Below are positions 16,317 to 24,063 of a DNA stretch of 64,000 nt, one piece after another. Each line of letters starts with the position of its first letter. Position 1 is the first letter of the stretch. The notes under the pieces are model-generated. The model worked only from the letters and a program-made list of their open reading frames with translations, was not told the DNA's origin and ran no database searches. Position numbers and translations under genes: made by a program. The DNA lies in contig NZ_JAATJB010000001.1 of NCBI RefSeq assembly GCF_011927635.1, forward strand, positions 434,001 through 498,000, written 5' to 3'. This stretch comes from Sphingomonas trueperi. GTDB lineage: Bacteria; Pseudomonadota; Alphaproteobacteria; Sphingomonadales; Sphingomonadaceae.

Positions 16317-16742
16317 TCAGCGCGCCGCCAGCTGCTCCAGCGCCGGACGGATGCCGGACAGGTCGTAGCCCGCCCCCGCGCCCTTCGCGACCAGCGCGTC
16401 GGGCGCGCCGCCCTTGTAGGCAGTGGCGAGCGCCCAGAGGTTGCAGGAGCGGGTGCCGGAGCGGCAATAGGCCAGCACCGGCCCGTCCACCGAGCCCAGC
16501 GCCTCGGCCATCGCCTCGACCTGCGCCATCGAGAAGCCGCCCGGGGTCACCGGAATCTCGGTATAGCCGAGCCCTGCCGCCTCGGCGGCCTCGGCAATCT
16601 GCGCGCCGGTCGGCTGGCCGAATTCCTCGCCTTCGGGGCGGTTGTTGATGATGTGCACGAACCCGGCGGCGGCGAGCGCCGGCACGTCCTCCGGCCGGAT
16701 CTGCGGGGCCACCGAGATGCTGTCGTCGATCTTGTTCGGCAT
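16317..16742 (-). CDS. TIGR01244/DUF442 phosphatase or sulfurtransferase-like protein (BLH)
   Basis: 141 aa from the ATG at 16742, behind AAAGGAGG. A compact dual-specificity-phosphatase-like fold is indicated by GFVHIINNRPEGEE near residues 25-45 and the loop LAYCRSGTRSCNLWALA, whose CxxGxR-type signature carries the catalytic Cys. This family is named beta-lactamase-hydrolase-like from the Bigr/Blh proteins. In those proteins it is tied to sulfide handling and biofilm growth, fused to a metallo-hydrolase. Here it stands alone without the fused hydrolase. Confidence 0.85.
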   Translation of the reverse strand: MPNKIDDSISVAPQIRPEDVPALAAAGFVHIINNRPEGEEFGQPTGAQIAEAAEAAGLGYTEIPVTPGGFSMAQVEAMAEALGSVDGPVLAYCRSGTRSCNLWALATAYKGGAPDALVAKGAGAGYDLSGIRPALEQLAAR

Positions 16743-16805
16743 GGCAGGTCCTCCTTTGATTCCAGCGCGAGGCTGTAGCGCGGGGCGTCCTCCCAAGAAA
16801 GTCGA

Positions 16806-18584
16806 TCAGAACTGGCGAAGGACGTTCAGAAAGTCCTGCCCATAGGCATCGAGCTTGCGCGCGCCGACGCCCAAGAGCTGCCCCATCTCCGCCAGCGAAG
16901 ACGGCCGCACCATCGCCATGTCGCGCAGCACCGAATCGTGGAAGATCACATAAGGCGGAAGGCCCGTCTCCTGCGCGATCTCACGGCGCTTCGCCCGCAG
17001 CGCCTCGAACAGCGGGTTGCCGACCGGGTTGGGCACCGAACCCTTAGCGCCGCGACGCCGCCGCTCGCGCTTGGGCGGCAGCACCAGCTCCAGCTTCGCC
17101 TCGCCCTTGAGGATCGCCCGCGCTTCGGGGCCGAATTCCAACCCACCATGCTCGTTGGTGCGCAGCGCGTCGCGCAGCAGCAGCGCGCGCGACACGGGCT
17201 TCAGCATCGCCACTTCGTCGCCATCGACGATGCCGAACACCGACAGCTTCTCGTGCCCGTTCATCAGGCTGCGCTCGGTCGAGACGCCGGTGAGGATGCC
17301 CTCGATATAGCCGATGCCGTACAGCATGCCGGTGCGGAATACCGCCGAGAGGAATTTCTGCGCGGTCACGCTGACGTCGATCGCGGCGGGCGGATTCAGG
17401 CAATTGTCGCAATTGCCGCAGGTCTCGGGCGCGTCCTCGCCGAAATGCTTGAGCAGGATCCGGCGGCGGCAGCCCGCCGTCTCGACCAGCGCGCCGAGCG
17501 CGGTCAGCCGGGTGCGCTCGCCCGCTTGGCGCGAGGGCTCGACCTCGCCGATCCGCTGGCGGGCGCGAGCGAAATCGTCGGCGCCCCAGAAGAGATGCGC
17601 GACCGAGGGATCGCCGTCGCGGCCGGCGCGGCCGGTTTCCTGGTAATAGGCCTCGATCGACTTGGGCAGTCCGGCATGGGCGACGAAGCGGACGTCGGGC
17701 TTGTCGATGCCCATGCCGAACGCGACGGTGGCGACCACCACCATGTCCTCGCTGGCGACGAACTGCGCCTGGTTGCGGCGGCGCACCTCGGGATCGAGCC
17801 CGGCATGATAGGGGAGCACCGGCCGCCCGGTCTCGGCCGCCAGCTTCTCGGCGAGCTGCTCCACGCCCTTGCGGGTCTGGGCATAGACGATGCCGGGACC
17901 GGGATTCTCCGAAACCACGTCGATGATCTGCCGCGTCGTGTTCTCGCGCGGGGCGATATGGTAGCGGATGTTCGGCCGATCGAAGCCGGCGACGATCAGC
18001 CCGTCTTCCGGAATCCCCAGCTGTTCGAGGATGTCCGCGCGGGTATGCGCGTCCGCCGTGGCGGTCAGCGCGAGGCGCGGCACCTCCGGGAAGCGATCGA
18101 GCAACGGGCGCAGCAGCCGGTAATCGGGGCGGAAATCATGCCCCCATTCGGAAACGCAATGCGCTTCGTCGATCGCGAACAGGCTGAGCGGCGCCTGGGT
18201 CAGCAGGTTGCGGAAGCCCTCGCCCGAGGCACGCTCCGGCGCGATGTAGAGCAGGTCGAGCTGGCCGGCGCGGAAACGCTCGATCGTCTCGGCGCGATTG
18301 TCGTCGACCGAGGTAAGGGTGGCGGCACGGATGCCCACCGCCTCGGCAGCGCGCAGCTGGTCGTGCATCAGCGCGATCAGCGGGCTGACGACGACGCAGG
18401 TCCCCTCCAGCATCACCGAGGGCAGCTGATAGGTCAGCGACTTGCCCGCGCCGGTGGGCATCACCGCGAGCGTGCGCTGCCCCGCCATGACGCGGTCGAC
18501 CACCGCGCCCTGCACGCCGCGAAAGGCGTCATAGCCGAAAACCCGGCGGAGATGTTCAATGGGATCGGGACGCATGGCTGCCAT
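16806..18584 (-). CDS. recQ: ATP-dependent DNA helicase RecQ
   Basis: 592 aa from the ATG at 18584 (18575 also possible), the normal RecQ length. Motifs in order: VMPTGAGKSLTYQLP (Walker A), FAIDEAHCVSEWGHDFRPDY (DExH box and aromatic loop), GFDRPNIRY, ATVAFGMGIDKPDVRFVAH and YYQETGRAGRDGDPS. A zinc-binding RQC part has CxxxxxxxCxNCxNC-type Cys residues, and a C-terminal HRDC domain ends DAYGQDFLNVL. It unwinds DNA 3' to 5' in RecF-pathway repair and restart. It diverges from the GAF-domain gene, leaving a shared 100-bp promoter region. Confidence 0.97.
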   Translation of the reverse strand: MAAMRPDPIEHLRRVFGYDAFRGVQGAVVDRVMAGQRTLAVMPTGAGKSLTYQLPSVMLEGTCVVVSPLIALMHDQLRAAEAVGIRAATLTSVDDNRAETIERFRAGQLDLLYIAPERASGEGFRNLLTQAPLSLFAIDEAHCVSEWGHDFRPDYRLLRPLLDRFPEVPRLALTATADAHTRADILEQLGIPEDGLIVAGFDRPNIRYHIAPRENTTRQIIDVVSENPGPGIVYAQTRKGVEQLAEKLAAETGRPVLPYHAGLDPEVRRRNQAQFVASEDMVVVATVAFGMGIDKPDVRFVAHAGLPKSIEAYYQETGRAGRDGDPSVAHLFWGADDFARARQRIGEVEPSRQAGERTRLTALGALVETAGCRRRILLKHFGEDAPETCGNCDNCLNPPAAIDVSVTAQKFLSAVFRTGMLYGIGYIEGILTGVSTERSLMNGHEKLSVFGIVDGDEVAMLKPVSRALLLRDALRTNEHGGLEFGPEARAILKGEAKLELVLPPKRERRRRGAKGSVPNPVGNPLFEALRAKRREIAQETGLPPYVIFHDSVLRDMAMVRPSSLAEMGQLLGVGARKLDAYGQDFLNVLRQF

Positions 18585-18684
18585 CAGACTGCCCGGCAGG
18601 TGCTTGCGCTGTCGAGCAAATGTTAACTTGTGGCTCGGTAGTAGACCGAATGTGCTGGGGGGCGCAAACGCAGGAAGACGAACG

Positions 18685-19197
18685 ATGCCGCTTGATCCCT
18701 CGGATGAACCCGCCCGCCTCGCCGAGCTCAAGGGCTATGGCGTGCTCGACACCCCCAACGAGGCCGAATTCGATGCCATCGTGCGCGAAGCCGCGACCGC
18801 GCTGGGCGTGCCGATCGCGCTGATTTCGCTGATCGACGAGAACCGGCAATGGTTCAAGGCGCGCGTCGGGCTCGCGCCGCAGGAGACGCCGCGCTCGATC
18901 TCCTTCTGCACCCACGCGATCCGCGGTCCGGACGTGTTCGTGGTCAACGACGCCAAGGCCGATCCGCGCTTCTCGGAGAACCCGCTGGTCACCGGCGATC
19001 CCAATATCCGCTTCTATGCCGGCGCCCCCTTGCGTACCACCAGCGGCAAGCGGATCGGCACGCTCTGCGTGATCGACAGAACCGCGCGCGCGCAGCTCAC
19101 CGAGCAGGATACCGCGCGCCTCACGCTCCTCGCCGAGAAGACGATGCAGGCGCTCGAACGCCGCCGCCAGCGCCTGAATGCCGCCGACGCGGCCTGA
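18685..19197 (+). CDS. Stand-alone GAF domain protein
   Basis: 170 aa from the ATG at 18685, preceded by AGGAAG. It is a single GAF domain of the type seen at the N-terminus of sensor kinases and cyclases: DPSDEPARLAELKGYGVLDT, then IALISLIDENRQWFKARVGL, SFCTHAI, NDAKADPRFSENPLVTG and IRFYAGAPL. No output domain follows. It probably binds a small ligand or a partner signalling protein. The recQ gene diverges from it. Confidence 0.88.
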   Translation: MPLDPSDEPARLAELKGYGVLDTPNEAEFDAIVREAATALGVPIALISLIDENRQWFKARVGLAPQETPRSISFCTHAIRGPDVFVVNDAKADPRFSENPLVTGDPNIRFYAGAPLRTTSGKRIGTLCVIDRTARAQLTEQDTARLTLLAEKTMQALERRRQRLNAADAA

Positions 19198-19272
19198 AGC
19201 GAAACGAAGACCCACAGTTTTCATGGCGCCAGCCCTTGCCGCTGCCCCCCATGATCCGGCAAAGCGGCCGGG

Positions 19273-20724
19273 ATGACCGTCAGCGTGGACATGGGCGTCG
19301 ACGGCACGGGCAGCCCCGTGCCGGTCGATCTGGAGGAGTTGCTTGCAACCCGATTGCTGGTCCAGGGCAATTCGGGTTCGGGCAAGTCGCACCTGCTCCG
19401 CCGCCTGCTCGAACAGTCCGCAGGCCATGTGCAGCAGGTGGTGATCGATCCCGAGGGCGACTTCGTCACCCTCTCGGATCGCTACGGCCATCTCGCGATC
19501 GAGGCGGTCGACCATAGCGAGCGCGACGTCGCCCGCTTCGCCGCGCGCATCCGCGAGCATCGGGCTTCGGTGGTGCTCAGCCTCGAAGGGCTGGAGGCGG
19601 AAGGGCAGATGCGCTGCGCCGCCACCTTCCTCAACGGCCTGTTCGATGCGCCGCGCGATCATTGGTATCCGGCGCTCGTCGTCGTCGACGAGGCGCAGCT
19701 GTTCGCACCTGCCGGCGGCGGTGAAGTGGCGGAGGAAGTCCGCCGCGCCTCGCTGTCGGCGATGACCAACCTGATGTGCCGCGGCCGCAAGCGCGGGCTC
19801 GCCGGCGTGATCGCGACGCAGCGGCTGGCCAAGCTCGCCAAGAACGTGGCGGCGGAAGCGTCCAACTTCCTGATGGGCCGCACCTTTCTCGACATCGACA
19901 TGCAGCGCGCCGCCGACCTGCTCGGCATGGAGCGGCGCCAGGCCGAGGCGATCCGCGACTTGGCCCGCGGGCATTTCCTGGGCCTCGGCCCAGCGATCAC
20001 CCGGCGGCCGGTCGCGATCCGCATCGGCGCGGTGGAGACCAGCGCGCGCAGCTCGTCGCCGAAGCTGACCCCGCTGCCCCAGGCGCCGACCGAGGACATC
20101 AAGGACCTGCTGCTCGCCCCCGCCGAGCCCGAATGGGTGCCGCCGGCCCCACCGCCCGCGCATGCCTATTCCCAGCCGGAAACGGTGCTCGAGCAGCTTG
20201 CCCGTTCGGCGCCATCGCCGATGGAGATCGAACCCGATCGCGATCCCGAGGAAGTCGCCGGCCTGGTCGCCGACGTGCTGCGCGCGATCGTCGAGGACGA
20301 ACAGTCGACGCTGCGCTCGCCCGCGGTGCTCTACCAGGATTTCCAGGTGCGCTGCCGGATGGTGGGGCTGAACCGGCCACCGCTGGATCTGTCGGGATTC
20401 GTCCGCCGGTTATCGGCGGCGCGCGCGGGCATTCACGGCGATCCCGACGATGACTGGGCGCAGGCGCTGGAAGCGGCACGCGCGCTGCCCGACGACATGC
20501 TCGGGCCGTTCCTGCTCGTCGCCAGGGCGGCGCGCGAGGGACTGCCGTGCCCGAGCGATACCGATATCGCGACCAGCTACGGCACCAGCTCGCTCGGCCG
20601 CGTGCGGCGGCTGATGCAGTATATCGAGAGCAAGGGGCTGTTCGTCACCCGCGTCGACCTGTCGGGCAAGCGCTCGATCACGATTCCCCGGCTCGGCTGG
20701 ACGACCCAGGCCTCGGACGGCTGA
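19273..20724 (+). CDS. HerA-like ATPase (DUF87)
   Basis: 483 aa. The N-terminal ATPase has Walker A VQGNSGSGKSHLLRRLLE (about residues 30-47), DPEGDF, and Walker B ALVVVDEAQLFAP with RGRKRGLAGVIATQRLAKL. A Pro-rich linker (about 255-310) joins a C-terminal region containing a winged-helix-like segment (SSLGRVRRLMQYIESKGLF). HerA proteins are hexameric DNA translocases, in archaea paired with the nuclease NurA. No NurA-like gene was seen nearby. Related bacterial orphans occur in sphingomonads and rhizobia with unknown roles. Confidence 0.85.
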   Translation: MTVSVDMGVDGTGSPVPVDLEELLATRLLVQGNSGSGKSHLLRRLLEQSAGHVQQVVIDPEGDFVTLSDRYGHLAIEAVDHSERDVARFAARIREHRASVVLSLEGLEAEGQMRCAATFLNGLFDAPRDHWYPALVVVDEAQLFAPAGGGEVAEEVRRASLSAMTNLMCRGRKRGLAGVIATQRLAKLAKNVAAEASNFLMGRTFLDIDMQRAADLLGMERRQAEAIRDLARGHFLGLGPAITRRPVAIRIGAVETSARSSSPKLTPLPQAPTEDIKDLLLAPAEPEWVPPAPPPAHAYSQPETVLEQLARSAPSPMEIEPDRDPEEVAGLVADVLRAIVEDEQSTLRSPAVLYQDFQVRCRMVGLNRPPLDLSGFVRRLSAARAGIHGDPDDDWAQALEAARALPDDMLGPFLLVARAAREGLPCPSDTDIATSYGTSSLGRVRRLMQYIESKGLFVTRVDLSGKRSITIPRLGWTTQASDG

Positions 20725-20727
20725 GCC

Positions 20728-21417
20728 TTAGCGCCCGAAATCCTGGCGCCGGTGCAGCCGCGCGTTGAGCGCGAACATGCACAACGCCCAGATCGCGCCG
20801 AAGCACCAGCCGGCCAGCACGTCCGACGGCCAGTGCACGCCCAGAAACACCCGGCTGCAGCCGATCAGCAGCACCAGCAGCACCGCAAAGCTCAGGATAT
20901 AGGCCCGGGCCCAGCGGCTCGCCTGGGTCTGCGCGACCATGATGCCGAGGGTAAGATAGACGGCCGCCGAGATCATCGCATGGCCGCTGGGGAAGCTGGC
21001 GCTCGACACCTCCGCGAGATGCGGCACCACATCGGGGCGAGGGCGGTGCAGGAAGAGCTTGAGCAGCGCGTTGATCATCGATGCACCGATCAGTGATCCG
21101 CCAAGCAGCAGCGCCTCGGCGCGCCTGCCGAAGGCGAACAGGAAGATCAGCGTCGCCGCACCCGCCAGCCACAGCACCGTATAGCCGGCTAGCGCACTGA
21201 TATCGATCGCCGACTGGAGCAGCCAGGGTGGGCCGATCGGCGTCGCGAGGTCGCCGGGCGTGCGGAAGGCCAGCAGCAGCGCGGGATCGAAGGCGAACCC
21301 GCTGGCGAAGCGCAGGCAGAGGAATGCGGCAAGTCCCGCCAGCGACAGGCCCAGCAGGGCGAGCGCCGGCCAGAGCCACTGGCGGTTGGAATATTGAAGC
21401 GGGTTGGAATCGGTCAT
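20728..21417 (-). CDS. PAP2-family membrane phosphatase
   Basis: 229 aa with about six helices. The three PAP2 motifs are present: KLFLHRPRP (KxxxxxxRP type), SASFPSGHAM (PSGH) and SRVFLGVHWPSDV (SRxxxxxHxxxD). Such enzymes dephosphorylate undecaprenyl pyrophosphate or lipid phosphates at the outer face of the inner membrane. The specific substrate cannot be told. It converges on the HerA-like gene with 3 bp between stops and follows the cdc48 gene on the same strand. Confidence 0.92.
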   Translation of the reverse strand: MTDSNPLQYSNRQWLWPALALLGLSLAGLAAFLCLRFASGFAFDPALLLAFRTPGDLATPIGPPWLLQSAIDISALAGYTVLWLAGAATLIFLFAFGRRAEALLLGGSLIGASMINALLKLFLHRPRPDVVPHLAEVSSASFPSGHAMISAAVYLTLGIMVAQTQASRWARAYILSFAVLLVLLIGCSRVFLGVHWPSDVLAGWCFGAIWALCMFALNARLHRRQDFGR

Positions 21418-21428
21418 GCTGCTCGCTG

Positions 21429-21471
21429 AAAAAAGAAAAGGCCGCCGACAACGCCTTGGTCGCCGGCGGCC
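21429..21471 (-). terminator. Terminator after cdc48
   Basis: On the minus strand GGCCGCCG and CGGCGGCC form an 8-bp stem, extended inside, followed by TTTTCTTTTTT. It lies 15 bp past the stop codon of the Cdc48 gene and separates it from the PAP2 gene. Confidence 0.85.
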
Positions 21472-21485
21472 CTGGATGCGGCAGC

Positions 21486-23771
21486 TTAGCCCTTCGGCCC
21501 GCGACCTTCCAGCATGCCGGGCGCGATGAAGCCGATCGGCTGGATCGACGAGGCCTGCTGCTTCAGCCTGCCCTGCATCGCCTCATACTCGTTCTCCATC
21601 TCCGGCGTAACCGTCGCCCGCGAGTCCTTCAGCGCTGCCTCGAAATGCGCCATCGTCACTTCGCGGGTCGCCAGCGACTGGCGCAGCGCGACCAGGCCGG
21701 CGCGACGGACCACGTCTTCCAGATCGGCGCCGGTGTAGCGCTGGGTCTGCTCGGCAATCGACCCCAGATCGACATCCGCCGCGAGGGGCATCTTCTCGGT
21801 CTGGATGCGCAGGATGCGCTCGCGCCCGGCCTTGTCGGGCACGCCGACATAGACCAGCTCGTCGAACCGGCCCGGGCGGAGCAGGGCGGGGTCGATCAGG
21901 TTCGGCCGGTTGGTCGCGCCGATCACCACCACCGACTGGAGCTCCTCGAGCCCGTCCATCTCGGCGAGGATGGTGTTGACCACGCGCTCGGTCACCTGCG
22001 GCTCGCCCATCGAACCGCCCCGGGCCGGCACCAGCGAGTCGAGCTCGTCGATGAAGATCACGCAGGGTGCTACCTGGCGGGCGCGGGCGAACAGCCGGGC
22101 GATCTGCTGCTCGCTCTCGCCATACCACTTCGAGAGCAGGTCGCTCGACTTGGTGGCGATGAAGTTCGCCTCCGCCTCGCGCGCCACCGCCTTGGCGAGC
22201 AGCGTCTTGCCGGTGCCGGGCGGGCCATAGAGCAGGAAGCCCTTGGCCGGCCGGATGCCCAGGCGCCGGAACGCGTCGGGATCCTTGAGCGGCAGTTCGA
22301 CGCCTTCCTTGAGCCGCATCTGCGCGTCGTCGAGCCCGCCGACATCTTCCCAGCGGACGGTGGGTGCCTGCACCATCACTTCGCGCATCGCCGAAGGCTG
22401 GACGCGCTTGAGGGCCTCCAGGAAATCGTCGCGGGTGACCGACAGCGTGTCGAGCACCTCGGGCGGAATGGTGCCTTCCTCGAGATTGAGCCGTGGCATG
22501 ATCCGGCGGACGGCTTCGATCGCCGCCTCGCGGGTGAGCGCGGCGAGATCGGCGCCGACGAACCCATAGGTGGTACGCGCCAGCTCGGGCAGGTCGACAT
22601 CGTCGGCCAGCGGCATGCCGCGGGTGTGGATGCCCAGGATCTCGCGGCGGCCGCGATCGTCCGGCACGCCGACGACGATCTCGCGATCGAACCGGCCGGG
22701 ACGGCGCAGCGCCTCGTCGATCGCCTCGGGGCGATTGGTCGCGGCGATCACGACGATGTTGGCGCGGGCCTCCAGCCCGTCCATCAGCGTGAGCAACTGG
22801 GCGACGAGGCGCTTCTCCGCCTCGCCGGTCACCTGGCCGCGCTTCGGCGCGATCGAATCGATCTCGTCGATGAACACGATCGAGGGCGCGTTCTTGGACG
22901 CTTCCTCGAACACCTGGCGCAGCCGCTGCTCGGATTCGCCATAGGCCGAGCCCATGATCTCCGGCCCGTTGATCAGATGGAAGCTGGCGTCGCTCTCATT
23001 GGCGACCGCACGGGCGAGGCGCGTCTTGCCGGTGCCGGGAGGCCCGTGCAGAATCACGCCCTTGGGCGGATCGACGCCCAGGCGCTGGAATAGCTCGGGA
23101 TAGCGCAGCGGCAGCTCGACCATCTCGCGCAGCTGGTCGATCGTGCCGGCCATGCCGCCGATATCGTCATAGGTGACGTCGGCCCGGCGGCTTTCCTTGG
23201 CCTCCTCATACTCGGTGCGGAGCTCGACCTCGGTATTCTCGTCGATATGCACCACGCCGCGGGGCACGGTGGAGAGCACCGTCAGGCGAATCTCCTGCAG
23301 CGCATAGGCGGGCGCCCGCACGAACTGCTGGACGTTGGGCGGCACGTCGGCGCGCTGGTGCCCCACGGTGGCGATCGTGTCGCCGGAGGTGAGGGGCCGC
23401 GTGAAGAAAGTGCGCTTCAGCGCCTCGCCGGTGCCGCGCAGCCGCAGATTCGCCTGGGCCGGGCCGAACACCACGCGCGTCGCCGGCTTCGAATCGGCGC
23501 GGCGCACCTCGACGAAGTCGCCCGAGCCGACGCCGGCATTGGCGCGCTGGAGCCCGTCTATGCGGAGCAGCTCCAGGCCTTCGTCTTCGGAATAGGGGAG
23601 CACGGCACGCGCCGGGGTGCTGCGCTTGCCGACGATCTCGATCACATCACCCTCGGTGATGCCGAGCGCGGCCATCAGGCTGCGCGGGATATGGGCCAGT
23701 CCGCGGCCGCTGTCCTCGGGCCGCGCATTGGCGACCTGCAGGCGGCGGGTGCGGGATTCGTCATCGGCCAT
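21486..23771 (-). CDS. CDC48/VAT-type AAA ATPase
   Basis: 761 aa from the ATG at 23771. Domain order is the archaeal VAT/Cdc48 one. The N-terminal double-psi barrel is at about 8-185 (GRGLAHIPRSLMAALGI and GDVIEIVGKRSTPARA). The first AAA module is at about 215-450 (GPPGTGKTRLARAVANE, FIDEIDSIAPKRG). The second is at about 490-730 (GPPGTGKTLLAKAVARE, FIDELDSLVPARGGS). Arg-finger segments (RRPGRFDREI and LRPGRFDELV) are present. It should form a hexamer that unfolds proteins. The presence of both D1 and D2 plus the N domain is unusual in bacteria outside some alphaproteobacteria and actinobacteria. Confidence 0.93.
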   Translation of the reverse strand: MADDESRTRRLQVANARPEDSGRGLAHIPRSLMAALGITEGDVIEIVGKRSTPARAVLPYSEDEGLELLRIDGLQRANAGVGSGDFVEVRRADSKPATRVVFGPAQANLRLRGTGEALKRTFFTRPLTSGDTIATVGHQRADVPPNVQQFVRAPAYALQEIRLTVLSTVPRGVVHIDENTEVELRTEYEEAKESRRADVTYDDIGGMAGTIDQLREMVELPLRYPELFQRLGVDPPKGVILHGPPGTGKTRLARAVANESDASFHLINGPEIMGSAYGESEQRLRQVFEEASKNAPSIVFIDEIDSIAPKRGQVTGEAEKRLVAQLLTLMDGLEARANIVVIAATNRPEAIDEALRRPGRFDREIVVGVPDDRGRREILGIHTRGMPLADDVDLPELARTTYGFVGADLAALTREAAIEAVRRIMPRLNLEEGTIPPEVLDTLSVTRDDFLEALKRVQPSAMREVMVQAPTVRWEDVGGLDDAQMRLKEGVELPLKDPDAFRRLGIRPAKGFLLYGPPGTGKTLLAKAVAREAEANFIATKSSDLLSKWYGESEQQIARLFARARQVAPCVIFIDELDSLVPARGGSMGEPQVTERVVNTILAEMDGLEELQSVVVIGATNRPNLIDPALLRPGRFDELVYVGVPDKAGRERILRIQTEKMPLAADVDLGSIAEQTQRYTGADLEDVVRRAGLVALRQSLATREVTMAHFEAALKDSRATVTPEMENEYEAMQGRLKQQASSIQPIGFIAPGMLEGRGPKG

Positions 23772-23820
23772 TCTGGGTTCCTTCGTGGCGGTAGGCCCGA
23801 AAGCTAAGAACGGCGGACGC

Positions 23821-23851
23821 AAAAAAAAGGGCCGCCTCAAAAAGGGCGGCC
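23821..23851 (-). terminator. Terminator of the candidate sRNA (or attenuator before cdc48)
   Basis: On the minus strand GGCCGCC, an eight-base loop, GGCGGCC is followed by CC and eight T. It lies 50 bp upstream of the cdc48 start, pointing toward it. It must therefore end a short upstream transcript or act as an attenuator in the cdc48 leader. Confidence 0.75.
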
Positions 23852-23921
23852 TTGGAAAGTTTTAGGAGAGGATGCCTGAAAGGCACCCCCTATGTGCAGT
23901 GCGGCACGTTTTTGTGCAAGT
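23821..23921 (-). ncRNA. Candidate small RNA between lysR and cdc48
   Basis: A minus-strand promoter (TTGCAA at 23956-23951, 17-bp spacer, TGTAAT at 23933-23928) would start a transcript near 23921. It would end about 100 nt later at the T-tailed hairpin. The RNA would contain GGTGCCT-TTC-AGGCATC (7-bp stem), then the open stretch CCTCTCCTAAAAC resembling an anti-Shine-Dalgarno, then the terminator hairpin. This layout is typical of trans-acting sRNAs. An untranslated leader of cdc48 is the alternative reading. No known family is assigned. Confidence 0.45.
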
Positions 23922-23927
23922 GCGAAA

Positions 23928-23956
23928 ATTACACCGCGTACATGCACGGCTTGCAA
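23928..23956 (-). promoter_or_regulatory. Sigma-70-like promoter of the candidate sRNA
   Basis: TTGCAA and TGTAAT are separated by exactly 17 bp on the minus strand. The -35 box overlaps the 12-bp palindrome CAATCGCGATTG (23954-23965). Confidence 0.45.
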
Positions 23957-23985
23957 TCGCGATTGTCCGGAGCGATATTCGCTCC
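23954..23985. promoter_or_regulatory. Two adjacent palindromes, possible LysR-type operator
   Basis: CAATCGCGATTG (23954-23965) and GGAGCGA-TAT-TCGCTCC (23969-23985) are both perfect palindromes lying three bases apart, about 80-110 bp before the lysR start. The first overlaps the sRNA -35 box. LysR regulators usually bind paired dyads before their own gene, so these may be its sites. This is inferred only. Confidence 0.35.
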
Positions 23986-24063
23986 AGCGGGAAAAAGTTG
24001 TGCGGGCGGGTATCGTTCGCACAAACCCATTGCTGCACCGCACCAAAGAAGAGAGACGGATCG

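Noticed and set aside
21228..23093. 621-codon plus-strand frame opposite cdc48
   Set aside because: Same reason: no motif, and the AAA ATPase on the other strand is unmistakable.
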